From positions 1 to 64,000 of the forward strand of contig QFNF01000027.1 in the NCBI GenBank assembly GCA_003240755.1: a stretch of 64,000 nucleotides of DNA, in the 5' to 3' direction. A program made the translations under genes and the position numbers. Under the pieces are notes generated by a model. The model was not told the origin of the DNA. It saw only the letters and a list, made by a program, of their open reading frames with translations, and did not search any database. Each line of letters opens with the position of its first letter. Position 1 is the stretch's first letter. This DNA comes from Sphingomonas hengshuiensis. GTDB lineage: Bacteria; Pseudomonadota; Alphaproteobacteria; Sphingomonadales; Sphingomonadaceae. Positions 56,158-64,000 of the stretch are shown here, in pieces.

Positions 56158-57392
56158 CGGTTCTGGCTTCCCTCGTTCGCCGCAAGCATGTCGATCCACC
56201 AGTCGACCTGCGCGTTCAGACGCTCGCGGGCAGCCGCATCGGCGGCGATGCCGCCTTGCGTGATGCGGGCATGAAGCGCCGGGTCGTCGCAACGCAACTG
56301 GTCCGACACCGCGGTCATCGCGTCGTTGCGGGCGCTCTGCCGATCAGCCGTCGCAACGTCGTCACCATCATCGTCAACGGACGACAATGCCGCGATCATC
56401 TGCGCCTCATATGCCACGACCGCATCGATCCGGCGCAACGCATGGCGGTGGGCATCGCTGGGATAGATTCGCAACCGCCGGGAAAACTGGTCGACCGATA
56501 TCTCGTCGCACGCCTCGATCGCCACGATCGCCGCGATGAGCAGCGACGTCGCGGCCTCGCCCGGACCGGCCGTCTCGAGATCCGCCCGGATCTGCCGGGC
56601 TGCGGCGGAGCGTGTCGCCGCCGCGTCGTCGAGCAGCATCGCGGTACGACCGGCGAAACGACATGTCGCCGGATCATCTGCGAGGGTTGCGACAAGGCCA
56701 TGGACGGGATCGTGAACGAGCCACGCGACATGCCGCGCGAGGCGTTCGGGCGACAGGCCGGATGCGGGCACGCCCGCCGCCAGCGCGATCGCCCGGTCCA
56801 GAAGGGAGGTCGGGGAAAGGCCCGCGCGGTCGAGGTCGGACAACAGGCGATCGATCAATGGCGTGACGACCGCGCCGTTGCCGGCGTCGGACACCAGGTC
56901 GAGGCCGGCCTCGCGGGCGAGGCTGGCGAGCAGGCGCGCCTCGTTCGATATTTGCCCACCGGGCTGCCGCGACCGCGCCGCATCGAACGTCGCCACCAGC
57001 CGGTCGCGGTCCGGGCCAACCGGCTGCGATACGCATAACTGGTCGTGCGTCGTGCCGCCGCGCCAAACCGCCTGGTCGATGGCGGCGTCGATGGTCGATC
57101 GCCGCACATCGGCGGCGCGCCACACTTCGCGTCCTTCGTGAAACACGAGAAGGGTCGGCACCCCGCGGATACCGAGCCGCTCCGTGCCGAGCGGGGCGGC
57201 ATCGACGTCGAGCTTCAGAAAGCTGACATCGTCGGCGCAGCCGGCGGCGGCCCTCGCGTAGAGAGGGGCGCTGGCCTTGCACGGCGCGCACCATTGCGCG
57301 TGCGCGTACAGGATCGCCGGCCGGTCGGACCGGGTTATCAGGCGATCGAGATTGTCGTCATCGACATCGACGACGTTGGCTGGATGGGACAT
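56154..57392 (-). CDS. Thioredoxin-domain protein with a long unknown C-terminal region
   Basis: 412 residues. Residues about 8-110 are a thioredoxin fold with the active site AQWCAPCKASAPL, LKLDVDAAPLGTERLGIRGVPTLLVFHEG (cis-Pro after GV). The remaining 300 residues are mostly helical, Ala/Asp/Arg-rich, with no family I recognise. No signal peptide, so it works in the cytoplasm. RNDATG-type start: ATG at 57392 with GAGGAAC upstream. It sits 28 bases after the ABC gene and overlaps the S9 peptidase gene, so it likely reduces the imported substrate, or a disulfide in a partner, before peptide cleavage. Confidence 0.85.
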   Translation of the reverse strand: MSHPANVVDVDDDNLDRLITRSDRPAILYAHAQWCAPCKASAPLYARAAAGCADDVSFLKLDVDAAPLGTERLGIRGVPTLLVFHEGREVWRAADVRRSTIDAAIDQAVWRGGTTHDQLCVSQPVGPDRDRLVATFDAARSRQPGGQISNEARLLASLAREAGLDLVSDAGNGAVVTPLIDRLLSDLDRAGLSPTSLLDRAIALAAGVPASGLSPERLARHVAWLVHDPVHGLVATLADDPATCRFAGRTAMLLDDAAATRSAAARQIRADLETAGPGEAATSLLIAAIVAIEACDEISVDQFSRRLRIYPSDAHRHALRRIDAVVAYEAQMIAALSSVDDDGDDVATADRQSARNDAMTAVSDQLRCDDPALHARITQGGIAADAAARERLNAQVDWWIDMLAANEGSQNR

Positions 57393-57420
57393 GTCGTTCC
57401 TCGTGCGATCGTGCAGTCGA

Positions 57421-59145
57421 TCAGTCGCCCCGTTCGGCGAACGTCGAGATATCGAGTTGATGGGAAGGCCGTTCTTCATCACCCTCACGGTGCGAGACGG
57501 AAATGACGGACGTCGCCGGCAGTGCTGCGCGCAGGGCGTCGAACATCCGCCGCGCGTTCGCCGGGTCGAGCGAACTGGTCGCTTCGTCGAGCACCAGTAT
57601 GTCGGGCTTGTGGAGCAGGATGCGGGCGAACCCGACGCGCTGCTGTTCGCCCGGTGACAATTGATGCCGCCAGGCCCGTGCCTCGTTCAGCCGTTCGACC
57701 AGCAGCGGAAGGTTCGCCGTCTCCAGTGCGGTGGCGCAATCGGCCAGCGGAAAATGCTCCGCCGGGGAAGGATAGGCCAGCGCGGCGCGAAGCGTACCGT
57801 CGGGGATATACGGCACCTGCGGCAGCATCATCAGCGATGCGTCGGCCGGCACCCTGATCTCGCCCGACCCGTGGCGCCAGATGCCAGCCAGCGCCCGCAA
57901 CAGCGTGCTCTTGCCGGTCCCGGATGGCCCGCGGATACTCCAGTGCTCGCCCTCGCCGACGCTCAACGCGAGGTCCCTGACCAGCTCGCGCCCGGCGGGC
58001 GTGGTGAGCCGGATACCATGCGCCTCGAGCCGGCGCCCGTCGCCCGGCGTCACTGTCAACGCACCCGCCGTTGCGACCTTGTCGACCGCGGTGTCGAGTT
58101 CGCCGAGACGCAACGTCACCGCGCGCAGCGTCTGGATTTCCTCGTAGTTGGTGATGATCCACGCCAGCGCCAGTGACAGCGACGCAGTGGATCCGCTTAC
58201 CTCCATCATCCGGGCAAGCGACATCCGGTCGCCGAAATAGCTGTTCAGCAGCATGAATGTCGGGAACATCATCGTGAACCAGTTCAGCGCGCTGACGAAC
58301 GGCGTGAAGCGCAACTGGAAGAACGCCATGCGATACATGATCGCGCGCACGCTCGCGAAATGGTCGAGCAACCGCCCGCTTTCGGCGCCGACCCCGTTCA
58401 TCAGCACGATCTGTTCGGCGTGTTCGCGCACCTGGGCGGCGGAGAAGCGGAAGTTCGCCTCGCGTGCCTGCTGCTGAACGGTCAGCCGCAGGAGGACGCG
58501 GCCGGCCAGATGCACGGCCAGCGTGGTCGTCAGCGAAAACAGGATCGCCACCGTCACCATGCCGCCCGGCACGTTCAGCCCGGTCGCCCCGATCGGTACC
58601 GCGACATCGCCGGCCAGGCGCCAGACGTTCACGCTGTACCCGACCAGCCCGGTGATCGCGCTGACGAGGCCGATCCCCAGTTTCAGGCTGTTCGTCACCA
58701 TCAGCCCGATATCCTCGGAGATGCGCTGATCGGGATTGTCGAGCAGCCGGCCCTGTTCGATCGGCAGCATCGCGCCCGAACCGAGCCAACGGTTGACGAA
58801 CCTGGTCGTCATCCATGTCCGCCACCGGATCACCAGCAGGCTCTGCCAGAAGGTCGCCAGCGCGGCCACGCCGACCATCAGGGCGATGACGCCGACGAAC
58901 TCGACCTGCAGCGCCGTGGTCCGCGCACGGTTCATTTCCTGCAGGGACTGGGCCCACGCGCCCTGCCACCGGTTCATCGCGAGCCCGGTGTAGGTGCCGG
59001 CCATGCCGAAGCCGATCGCGAGGACCAGCAGGAGGTAGCTGCCGGCCGATCGCCGCCCGGGGCGCCAGAACGGGGCGGCGATCTTCCAGAGGCTCTGGAG
59101 GAGGTTGTGCTGCCGGACTACCGGGGCCGAGCGTTCGTGCAACAT
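57421..59145 (-). CDS. ABC transporter with fused permease, SbmA/BacA-YddA type
   Basis: 574 residues. The N-terminal membrane domain (about 20-340) matches the ABC_membrane_2 group: FWRPGRRSAGSYLLLVLAIG, WRTWMTTRFVNRWL, NPDQRISEDIGLMVTNSLKLG and EANFRFSAAQVREHAEQI are its typical motifs. The C-terminal ATPase has Walker A GPSGTGKSTLLRAL, signature LSPGEQQRVGFARILL and Walker B ILVLDEATSSLD. Relatives (SbmA, BacA, YddA, mycobacterial Rv1819c) bring peptides or cobalamin into the cell despite an exporter-like fold. It follows the TonB receptor gene by 16 bases. Confidence 0.92.
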   Translation of the reverse strand: MLHERSAPVVRQHNLLQSLWKIAAPFWRPGRRSAGSYLLLVLAIGFGMAGTYTGLAMNRWQGAWAQSLQEMNRARTTALQVEFVGVIALMVGVAALATFWQSLLVIRWRTWMTTRFVNRWLGSGAMLPIEQGRLLDNPDQRISEDIGLMVTNSLKLGIGLVSAITGLVGYSVNVWRLAGDVAVPIGATGLNVPGGMVTVAILFSLTTTLAVHLAGRVLLRLTVQQQAREANFRFSAAQVREHAEQIVLMNGVGAESGRLLDHFASVRAIMYRMAFFQLRFTPFVSALNWFTMMFPTFMLLNSYFGDRMSLARMMEVSGSTASLSLALAWIITNYEEIQTLRAVTLRLGELDTAVDKVATAGALTVTPGDGRRLEAHGIRLTTPAGRELVRDLALSVGEGEHWSIRGPSGTGKSTLLRALAGIWRHGSGEIRVPADASLMMLPQVPYIPDGTLRAALAYPSPAEHFPLADCATALETANLPLLVERLNEARAWRHQLSPGEQQRVGFARILLHKPDILVLDEATSSLDPANARRMFDALRAALPATSVISVSHREGDEERPSHQLDISTFAERGD

Positions 59146-59161
59146 GCAGCGTCGTTCCGCT

Positions 59162-61465
59162 TCAGAACTTCGCGTTCAGGGAGAGCGCGACTGTCCGTCC
59201 GGGCTGTATCACGACGACGCCGGACTGGGCGTAGTCGCCGTAAAGACGCCTGTCCGCCAGATTGCGGATGGTGGCGTTGAACGTCAGGTTGCCGACATTG
59301 TAGATCGCGGTCGCGTCGAACGATACCTGCCCCGGCATCTCGAAGGGCCGGTACGACGGCCCCGAATAGCCCGACCGGCCGGTCGCCCCGCCGCCGATGC
59401 TCAGTTTCTGGCCGCTGCGCTGGAAAAGGTCGGCCGTGATCCACGCATTGTAGGTGTGCTTGGGAAGCGAGAAGAGATAGCCCTCCTGTTCCAGCGATAC
59501 CGACGACCGGTCGACCGTCGTATAGGTATAGTTCGCCGACGCGTTCAGGAACGAGGCGATCCGGCCGTTCACATCGGCCTCGATCCCTTTGGTGACGGTC
59601 GATCCCGGATTGACCGCGAACCGGCCGTTCGGCAGCGAAAAGACGACGTTGCGCGCCGCTGCGCGATACCCGGCCAGCGTGAGGAAGGCGCGCTGGTCGT
59701 TGAAGAACATCTTCAGCCCGACTTCCTGCTGGTTGCTGCTGACCGGCGGCGCGACCTCGCCATTTTCGAGCTGGAACAGGGCCTGGGACGAAAAGCTTGT
59801 CATGTAGTTGCCGTACAGGCTCATGCTGTCCGTCAGCTTGAACAGCACGCCCGCGTTCGGCAGCCACCTGACGTCGCGATTGGCGGCATCCTGATCGCGA
59901 CGCGTCCGCACCTCGGCGCGGGAAATGCTGGCGATCAGATGCATGGCGCCGAACGACGCCTGCTCCTGCAGGTAGAATTGCGTGCTGTTCGATACAGTCC
60001 GCATGTCGGCCACATCCTCGGCCGGACCGACCGGTTCGAACGGCATCGTCAGCAGGCTGCCGAAATCGATGTTGAACTGGCTGTCGGACGCCTGCGAGCG
60101 GCCATATTGATAGGACCCGCCCGCAAGGACACGGTGCGTCACCGCCCCGGTCGCGAAATCGAAATGGAAGTCGTTCGCCGTCGAGAACTGCCGGAGACGT
60201 TCGTCGCTGTACCGCTGATATGTCAGCGCGAACAGCGCGGCGGGGCTGAGGATCGAAACCTCGTTCTGCGCGACCCGGGCGCGCGACGTCTGATATTGCG
60301 ACTTGCTGGAAAAACGGATCGCGTTCGAAAGCGTGATATCGGCATCGTAATATAGCAACGAGGTCCGCAGCGAACGAAAGTCGGTCGGGTGCCCGATCAT
60401 CCGCCCGGTTTCGACCGGGCCGGTTTCGGTGGAGATGGCCAGCGGCAGCACCGGCTGGCGCTGATCGTTCTGCTCGAACCCGGCCACCAGGTCGAGGCTG
60501 CCCGATCGATACCCGATGGATGGCGAGACATAATAGGCGTCGCGGCCGTCATAACCACCGAACGATTCCCTCGAACCTTCGATCGAGCCGATCAGCCGGT
60601 AGGACAGGCCATCGGCCAGTCCGGTGCCTCCGGTCATGTCGACGCTGACGACATGATCGCCGAACGATCCGTAGCGGAACAGCATCTCGGTCACGCGGCG
60701 CGCCTGCGGGCGCTTGCGCGTCACGTCGACCACGCCGCCCGGGCGCATCGCGCCGGCGATGATCGAATCGGCCCCCTTGATGACATTCACCTGTTCGATG
60801 CCGATGGTGGGGATGCGCAACCCGGCGCTGCTGGTGCTGCTGTTGTTGCCGACCAGACCGTCGGTCATCACCGGCGCCTCGAACCCGCGGATGACGGGGA
60901 CCGTCGTCAGCCCGCGCTGGTCGAGCGTGACGCCGCTCGCCAGCCGCAGCCCGTCCTCGGCGGTTATCGCCTGCCGGCTCTTGAGCAGTTCGTTCGTGAT
61001 CGTCTGGACCGATTGCGGCGTGTCGATGATCGCGGTGTCCGTCCTCGTCGCCGATGACGATGCCACGGCGAAATAGCCGTCGGCCGAACGCCCGATGACG
61101 ACGACCTCGGCCCCGGCGCCATCGCCGTCATCCCCGGCCGATACGATGAAGTTCGCGCGGTCGCCACGACGCAACACCAGCCCCGACCCGCCGAGCGCCG
61201 CCCTCAACGCCGCCTCGAGCGACATGGCACCCTGCACGGCGGCACAGTTGCGCGTGCCGATCGCCCGTTCGGAAACGTCCACCTGCACGCCGGCGCGCGC
61301 ACCGATCGCGACCAGTACGTCACGGCATGGCCCGGCGGCCATGTCGAACCGGATGACACGCGATGGCCCCGGCGCGGCTTCCTGCGCGATAGCCGGCGAT
61401 GCCACGGCCGTCGCCAACATGCCGCCCGCAAGCGTCGAGATACCAAATGATCGTCCTGTCGCCAC
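59162..61465 (-). CDS. TonB-dependent receptor with N-terminal STN domain
   Basis: 767 residues. Signal peptide (about 1-27), STN/secretin-like signalling domain (about 34-108: IRFDMAAGPCRDVLVAIGARAGVQVDV, AMSLEAALRAALGGSGLVLRR), then the siderophore-receptor plug (DTPQSVQTITNELLKSRQA, RLASGVTLDQRG, VNVIKGADSIIAGAMRPGGVVDV) and a barrel ending VALSLNAKF. STN domains normally talk to a FecR/FecI pair, which is absent here; an Lrp/AsnC gene is divergent instead. GTG start with GGAGGG five bases upstream. First gene of the receptor-ABC-thioredoxin-S9 operon. Confidence 0.93.
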   Translation of the reverse strand: MATGRSFGISTLAGGMLATAVASPAIAQEAAPGPSRVIRFDMAAGPCRDVLVAIGARAGVQVDVSERAIGTRNCAAVQGAMSLEAALRAALGGSGLVLRRGDRANFIVSAGDDGDGAGAEVVVIGRSADGYFAVASSSATRTDTAIIDTPQSVQTITNELLKSRQAITAEDGLRLASGVTLDQRGLTTVPVIRGFEAPVMTDGLVGNNSSTSSAGLRIPTIGIEQVNVIKGADSIIAGAMRPGGVVDVTRKRPQARRVTEMLFRYGSFGDHVVSVDMTGGTGLADGLSYRLIGSIEGSRESFGGYDGRDAYYVSPSIGYRSGSLDLVAGFEQNDQRQPVLPLAISTETGPVETGRMIGHPTDFRSLRTSLLYYDADITLSNAIRFSSKSQYQTSRARVAQNEVSILSPAALFALTYQRYSDERLRQFSTANDFHFDFATGAVTHRVLAGGSYQYGRSQASDSQFNIDFGSLLTMPFEPVGPAEDVADMRTVSNSTQFYLQEQASFGAMHLIASISRAEVRTRRDQDAANRDVRWLPNAGVLFKLTDSMSLYGNYMTSFSSQALFQLENGEVAPPVSSNQQEVGLKMFFNDQRAFLTLAGYRAAARNVVFSLPNGRFAVNPGSTVTKGIEADVNGRIASFLNASANYTYTTVDRSSVSLEQEGYLFSLPKHTYNAWITADLFQRSGQKLSIGGGATGRSGYSGPSYRPFEMPGQVSFDATAIYNVGNLTFNATIRNLADRRLYGDYAQSGVVVIQPGRTVALSLNAKF

Positions 61466-61538
61466 TTTTCCCTCCCTATTCTCCGCAAACGCCCATCATC
61501 CCCCACTGCGCGGTAAAGAAGTTTTTTTTTCTTATTTA

Positions 61539-61568
61539 CTCATAAAACAGTAATAATTTTACTGTCAA
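61539..61568 (-). promoter_or_regulatory. Promoter of the receptor operon
   Basis: On the minus strand a perfect TTGACA (61568-61563) is followed after 18 bases by TATGAG (61544-61539), a fair sigma70 promoter about 75 bases before the receptor GTG. The Lrp-like palindrome lies in its spacer. Confidence 0.6.
61547..61565. promoter_or_regulatory. Lrp-like palindromic operator
   Basis: ACAGTAA-TAATT-TTACTGT, a perfect 7-base inverted repeat with AT-rich centre. The CAG...CTG ends with an A/T core resemble the Lrp consensus (YAGHAWATTWTDCTR), with two extra bases in the middle. It sits between the -35 and -10 of the receptor promoter and touches the -35 of the opposite promoter, so a bound regulator could control both. 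Confidence 0.6.
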
Positions 61569-61590
61569 ATCCTATCTTCAAAGATATAAT
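61562..61590 (+). promoter_or_regulatory. Candidate promoter toward the Lrp/AsnC gene
   Basis: CTGTCA (61562-61567) and a perfect TATAAT (61585-61590) are 17 bases apart on the plus strand. The gene begins 337 bases downstream, so a second, closer promoter may exist that I cannot see. Confidence 0.4.
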
Positions 61591-61926
61591 ATTTTTTGCT
61601 GCGCTGCGGCGTGGCGGTCGCGCATCCCATTCGTTTCCTTGCATTCCTTGCCGGGTACGGGTCGTTTTCCCGGAACCCGGGCTGCGCAACGGATGCATGA
61701 AACGATGCCGACGGGCCGCGACGATGCCCGGCCCTGTCGGCTCGCTGCCCGATCGCGGACGACGGGGATGACCGACCGGCAGGTACGTGGGCGACCGTCC
61801 GGGCTTGCCAGCATGGTGGCCGCTTATCATAGAGGTGGCGTAACAATCCGCCATTTGCGATCAGATGGATGACCCGACCCGAGGCGCCGGTCATCGGCAT
61901 CGAACCGTACTCGATCAGGGTGATGA

Positions 61927-62391
61927 ATGAACTTGGACAAGATCGACCGGCAAATTCTTGATCTGCTCCAGGCGGATGGCTCGCTGCCGATCGTCGAAAT
62001 CGCGCGTCAGGTCGGCCTTACCAAGGTGCCCTGCTGGAAGAGAGTGGACCGGCTGAAGAAGGCGGGCGTCATTGCCCGCTTCACCGCCATCGTCGACAAG
62101 AAGACGGTAGGGAATATCTTCACTTATTTTCTGACCGTCGAAAGCCCCGACAAAACCCCCCGGTCGATTGATGACATCACCGGTTTTTTCGAGGGATATC
62201 CCGAGACGGAAGAAATACATCTGGTGATCGGGTCCTCCAACCTCATGGTCAAACTGAATTTCTTCGACAGGCAGTGTTTTGATGACATGTACTGGAAATT
62301 GAACAGCACCTTCCCCGGCGTGAGGCTGGCGACGTACATGTCCTCCGGAGAACTTTACCGATCGTTGGTAGCCATAAATTTCGATCGTTAG
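61927..62391 (+). CDS. Lrp/AsnC-family transcriptional regulator
   Basis: 154 residues. N-terminal helix-turn-helix (LDKIDRQILDLLQADGSLPIVEIARQVGLTKVPCWKRVDRLKKAGVI) and a C-terminal RAM-like domain (YFLTVESPDK, GYPETEEIHLVIGSSNLMVKLNFFDRQCFDDM). Lrp-type proteins bind amino acids or small ligands as octamers or dimers. Codon choice is more AT-rich than in the neighbours, a sign of recent transfer. Divergent from the receptor operon and probably its controller, perhaps sensing an amino acid freed from the imported compound. Confidence 0.92.
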   Translation: MNLDKIDRQILDLLQADGSLPIVEIARQVGLTKVPCWKRVDRLKKAGVIARFTAIVDKKTVGNIFTYFLTVESPDKTPRSIDDITGFFEGYPETEEIHLVIGSSNLMVKLNFFDRQCFDDMYWKLNSTFPGVRLATYMSSGELYRSLVAINFDR

Positions 62392-62439
62392 GTGTCTGAT
62401 CCCGTCACTGGATGGTACGGGTTTGATGCAAGGCGGGCA

Positions 62440-62648
62440 GGCCCGGTTTGTCATGCCCTGCGGACGGCGTCGCAGGGTGTGAGGGCTCCGTGCGTTTCGG
62501 GTCTGCGATCGGATCGACGCACCATGCATGCTGGACCAGCCGGTCGACGCCCGGAGCTTCGCCGGCTATGTCGGGCAGTCCCTCGTGCCGACGCTGTCGC
62601 CCGGCGACGTCGTCATCATGGACGACCTGTCCAGCCACAAGAAGCCCG
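62440..62648 (+). mobile_element. IS630-family transposase remnant (DDE C-terminal part)
   Basis: The frame containing the ATG at 62528 reads [19 protein letters not shown], then [20 protein letters not shown] and LSSHKKPA. This is the IS630/Tc1-type core with the second catalytic Asp in [11 protein letters not shown]. The start and end of the transposase are missing and the fragment runs straight into the lldD start. Together with the remnant beside the tRNA it brackets the receptor-ABC-thioredoxin-peptidase-Lrp genes. Confidence 0.8.
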
Positions 62649-62651
62649 CCC

Positions 62652-63800
62652 ATGACGATCGCCGCGACCACCGATTTTCGCGAAGCCGCCCGACGCCGGC
62701 TGCCACCGTTCCTGTTCCATTATATCGACGGCGGCGCCTATGCGGAACATACGCTGCGCCATAATGTGTCGGACCTGTCGCAGGTCGAATTGCGCCAGCG
62801 CGTGCTGCGCGATGTCGCCGACCTGACGCTCGATACCGAATTGTTCGGCACGAAACTGGCCATGCCGGTGATCCTCGCCCCGGTCGGACTGACCGGCATG
62901 TATGCCCGGCGTGGCGAGGTACAGGCGGCGCGGGCCGCGGCGGCCGCGGGCGTGCCCTTCACCCTGTCGACCGTCTCGGTCTGCGCGATCGGGGAGGTGC
63001 AGGCCGCCTCCAGCGCGCCGATCTGGTTCCAGCTCTATGTGCTGAAGGATCGCGGGTTCATGCGCGACGCGCTGGAACGCGCGCAGGCGGCGGGGGTGAC
63101 GACACTGGTCTTCACCGTCGACATGCCGGTGCCGGGTGCCCGCTACCGCGACGTGCATTCGGGCATGTCGGGTCCGAACGCCGCGTTCCGGCGGATGATG
63201 CAGGCGGCGACGCATCCGCGCTGGGCATGGGATGTCGGCCTGCGCGGACGGCCGCACGACCTGGGCAACATCTCGACCTATCGCGGGGCACCGACGAAGC
63301 TGGAGGATTATATCGGCTGGCTGGGCGCGAACTTCGATCCGTCGATCGCGTGGCGCGACCTCGAATGGATCCGCGACCTGTGGCAGGGGTCGATCGTCAT
63401 CAAGGGCATTCTCGATCCCGACGATGCACAGGATGCGGTGCGCTTCGGCGCGGACGGGATCGTCGTGTCGAACCATGGCGGTCGGCAGCTCGACGGCGTG
63501 CTGTCGACCGTCCGCGCACTGCCGCCGATCGCCGACAAGGTGAAGGGCGCGATCAGGATCCTGGTCGATTCCGGCATCCGCTCCGGCCTCGACGTGGTGC
63601 GGATGCTGGCACTCGGGGCGGATGCGACGCTGATCGGGCGGGCATTCGTCTATGCCCTCGCCGCCGGGGGCGAAGCGGGCGTGACGAAGCTGCTGTCGCT
63701 GTTAGAGGCGGAAATACGCGTGGCGATGGCGCTGACCGGCGTGCGCGATATCGCCCGGATCGACCGGTCGGCGCTGGTGCGGGGGGACGCGGCGCTCTGA
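62652..63800 (+). CDS. lldD: FMN-dependent L-lactate dehydrogenase
   Basis: 382 residues of the FMN alpha-hydroxy-acid dehydrogenase family: [21 protein letters not shown] at the N terminus, [53 protein letters not shown] and the active-site [11 protein letters not shown] (catalytic His and Arg), then [27 protein letters not shown]. It oxidises L-lactate to pyruvate and passes electrons to quinone. The ATG at 62652 directly follows the IS630 remnant, so its native promoter may have been replaced or lost. A further upstream in-frame start (62448) is only transposase sequence. Confidence 0.94.
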   Translation: MTIAATTDFREAARRRLPPFLFHYIDGGAYAEHTLRHNVSDLSQVELRQRVLRDVADLTLDTELFGTKLAMPVILAPVGLTGMYARRGEVQAARAAAAAGVPFTLSTVSVCAIGEVQAASSAPIWFQLYVLKDRGFMRDALERAQAAGVTTLVFTVDMPVPGARYRDVHSGMSGPNAAFRRMMQAATHPRWAWDVGLRGRPHDLGNISTYRGAPTKLEDYIGWLGANFDPSIAWRDLEWIRDLWQGSIVIKGILDPDDAQDAVRFGADGIVVSNHGGRQLDGVLSTVRALPPIADKVKGAIRILVDSGIRSGLDVVRMLALGADATLIGRAFVYALAAGGEAGVTKLLSLLEAEIRVAMALTGVRDIARIDRSALVRGDAAL

Positions 63801-63830
63801 CCACCCGCCACCCCTGTGCCGGTCGCGCGG

Positions 63831-64000
63831 CTACCCCTCGACCTGGTCCAGATACGCCCCATAGCCCTCTTGTGCCATCGCCTCGCGCGGTACGAAGCGC
63901 AGTGCCGCGGAATTGATGCAGTAGCGCAGCCCGCCGCGATCGCGGGGACCATCGGGAAAGACATGTCCCAGATGGCTGTCGCCGCCCGTCGAGCGGACCT
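63831..64000 (-). CDS. msrB: Peptide-methionine (R)-S-oxide reductase, C-terminal fragment
   Basis: The last 56 residues of a gene that enters from beyond the window: [18 protein letters not shown], then [19 protein letters not shown] with the catalytic cysteine in RYCINS, and a short tail ending QVEG before TAG at 63833-63831. MsrB repairs the R form of methionine sulfoxide. Convergent with lldD, 30 bases from its stop. Confidence 0.93.
   Translation of the reverse strand, partial: VRSTGGDSHLGHVFPDGPRDRGGLRYCINSAALRFVPREAMAQEGYGAYLDQVEG

Larger units (their letters stand above)
61466..61926. other. Divergent control region with an AT-rich core
   Basis: 461 bases between the receptor and the Lrp/AsnC gene. 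Bases about 61517-61600 are strikingly AT-rich, including a run of ten T, against a GC-rich background; the rest returns to high GC. It holds the promoters and palindrome listed separately. I find no supported coding region in it, so the Lrp-type gene would have a long leader if transcribed from the AT-rich core. Confidence 0.7.

Noticed and set aside
54214..61465. Lasso-peptide gene cluster (isopeptidase, ABC, TonB receptor)
   Set aside because: The S9 enzyme lacks the signal peptide of lasso isopeptidases, and no precursor, cyclase or B-type protease gene is visible between or beside the genes.
61540..61854. Minus-strand open frame of 104 codons in the receptor/Lrp intergene
   Set aside because: No ribosome site or homology; it runs through the promoter and palindrome region and changes composition abruptly.

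Overview
The window is a GC-rich (roughly two-thirds G+C) alphaproteobacterial chromosome segment, most likely from a Sphingomonas-like member of the Sphingomonadaceae. Supporting signs are three TonB-dependent receptors, many Tat or Sec signal peptides, frequent GTG/TTG starts, ATGA/TTGA-overlapped genes, and small hairpin repeats scattered between genes. No rRNA genes or CRISPR arrays were seen; there is one tRNA (Thr, anticodon GGT).

Region 1 (1-30.2 kb) is mostly housekeeping: the end of a heparinase-like gene, purH, a class A beta-lactamase-like gene, nadB, an ABC1/UbiB kinase, an acetoacetyl-CoA reductase, hemH, a Tat-exported molybdenum hydroxylase large subunit, the tightly overlapped lgt-midA-GNAT-pgeF operon, a Cys/Met-metabolism PLP enzyme, a 53-residue zinc-ribbon protein, tgt, a 64-residue membrane protein, an M16 peptidase, a SleB-type hydrolase, gshB, a DedA protein, a TonB receptor divergent from a PhoD-type phosphatase, and a DEXH helicase. 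The receptor/phosphatase intergene holds a palindrome that reads as two overlapping Pho boxes.

Region 2 (30.3-41.3 kb) is an accessory metal block. A TonB receptor and two PepSY proteins are followed by a HutC-type GntR repressor, copD and copC on the other strand. Then come a CnrY/CnrX/CnrH-like membrane anti-sigma, periplasmic sensor and ECF sigma unit, a terminator, and copA-copB. The same TGTATATACA palindrome lies in the receptor promoter and at the start of the GntR gene, which suggests one repressor for the block. CopA and CopB share a Cys/His/Met motif (CPPEHAAMGHC) three times.

Region 3 (41.4-53.9 kb) carries gyrB, a glycine-zipper protein, era, a GH51 arabinofuranosidase, a GH108 lysozyme plus GTA-type holin, hslVU, a gloA-gloB-lipoprotein unit, an alpha/beta hydrolase-TPR unit and the tRNA. 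gyrB, hslV and hslU each lack an internal block compared with their families; two of these losses break the frame.

Region 4 (53.9-62.65 kb) looks like an island bounded by two IS630-type transposase remnants beside the tRNA. It encodes an STN-type TonB receptor, an SbmA/YddA-type ABC protein, a thioredoxin with a long unknown C-terminal part, and a cytoplasmic S9 peptidase in one operon, divergent from an Lrp/AsnC regulator. An Lrp-like palindrome sits between the -35 and -10 of the receptor promoter. I infer a system that imports, reduces and degrades a (possibly disulfide-bonded) peptide. The window closes with lldD and the end of msrB.
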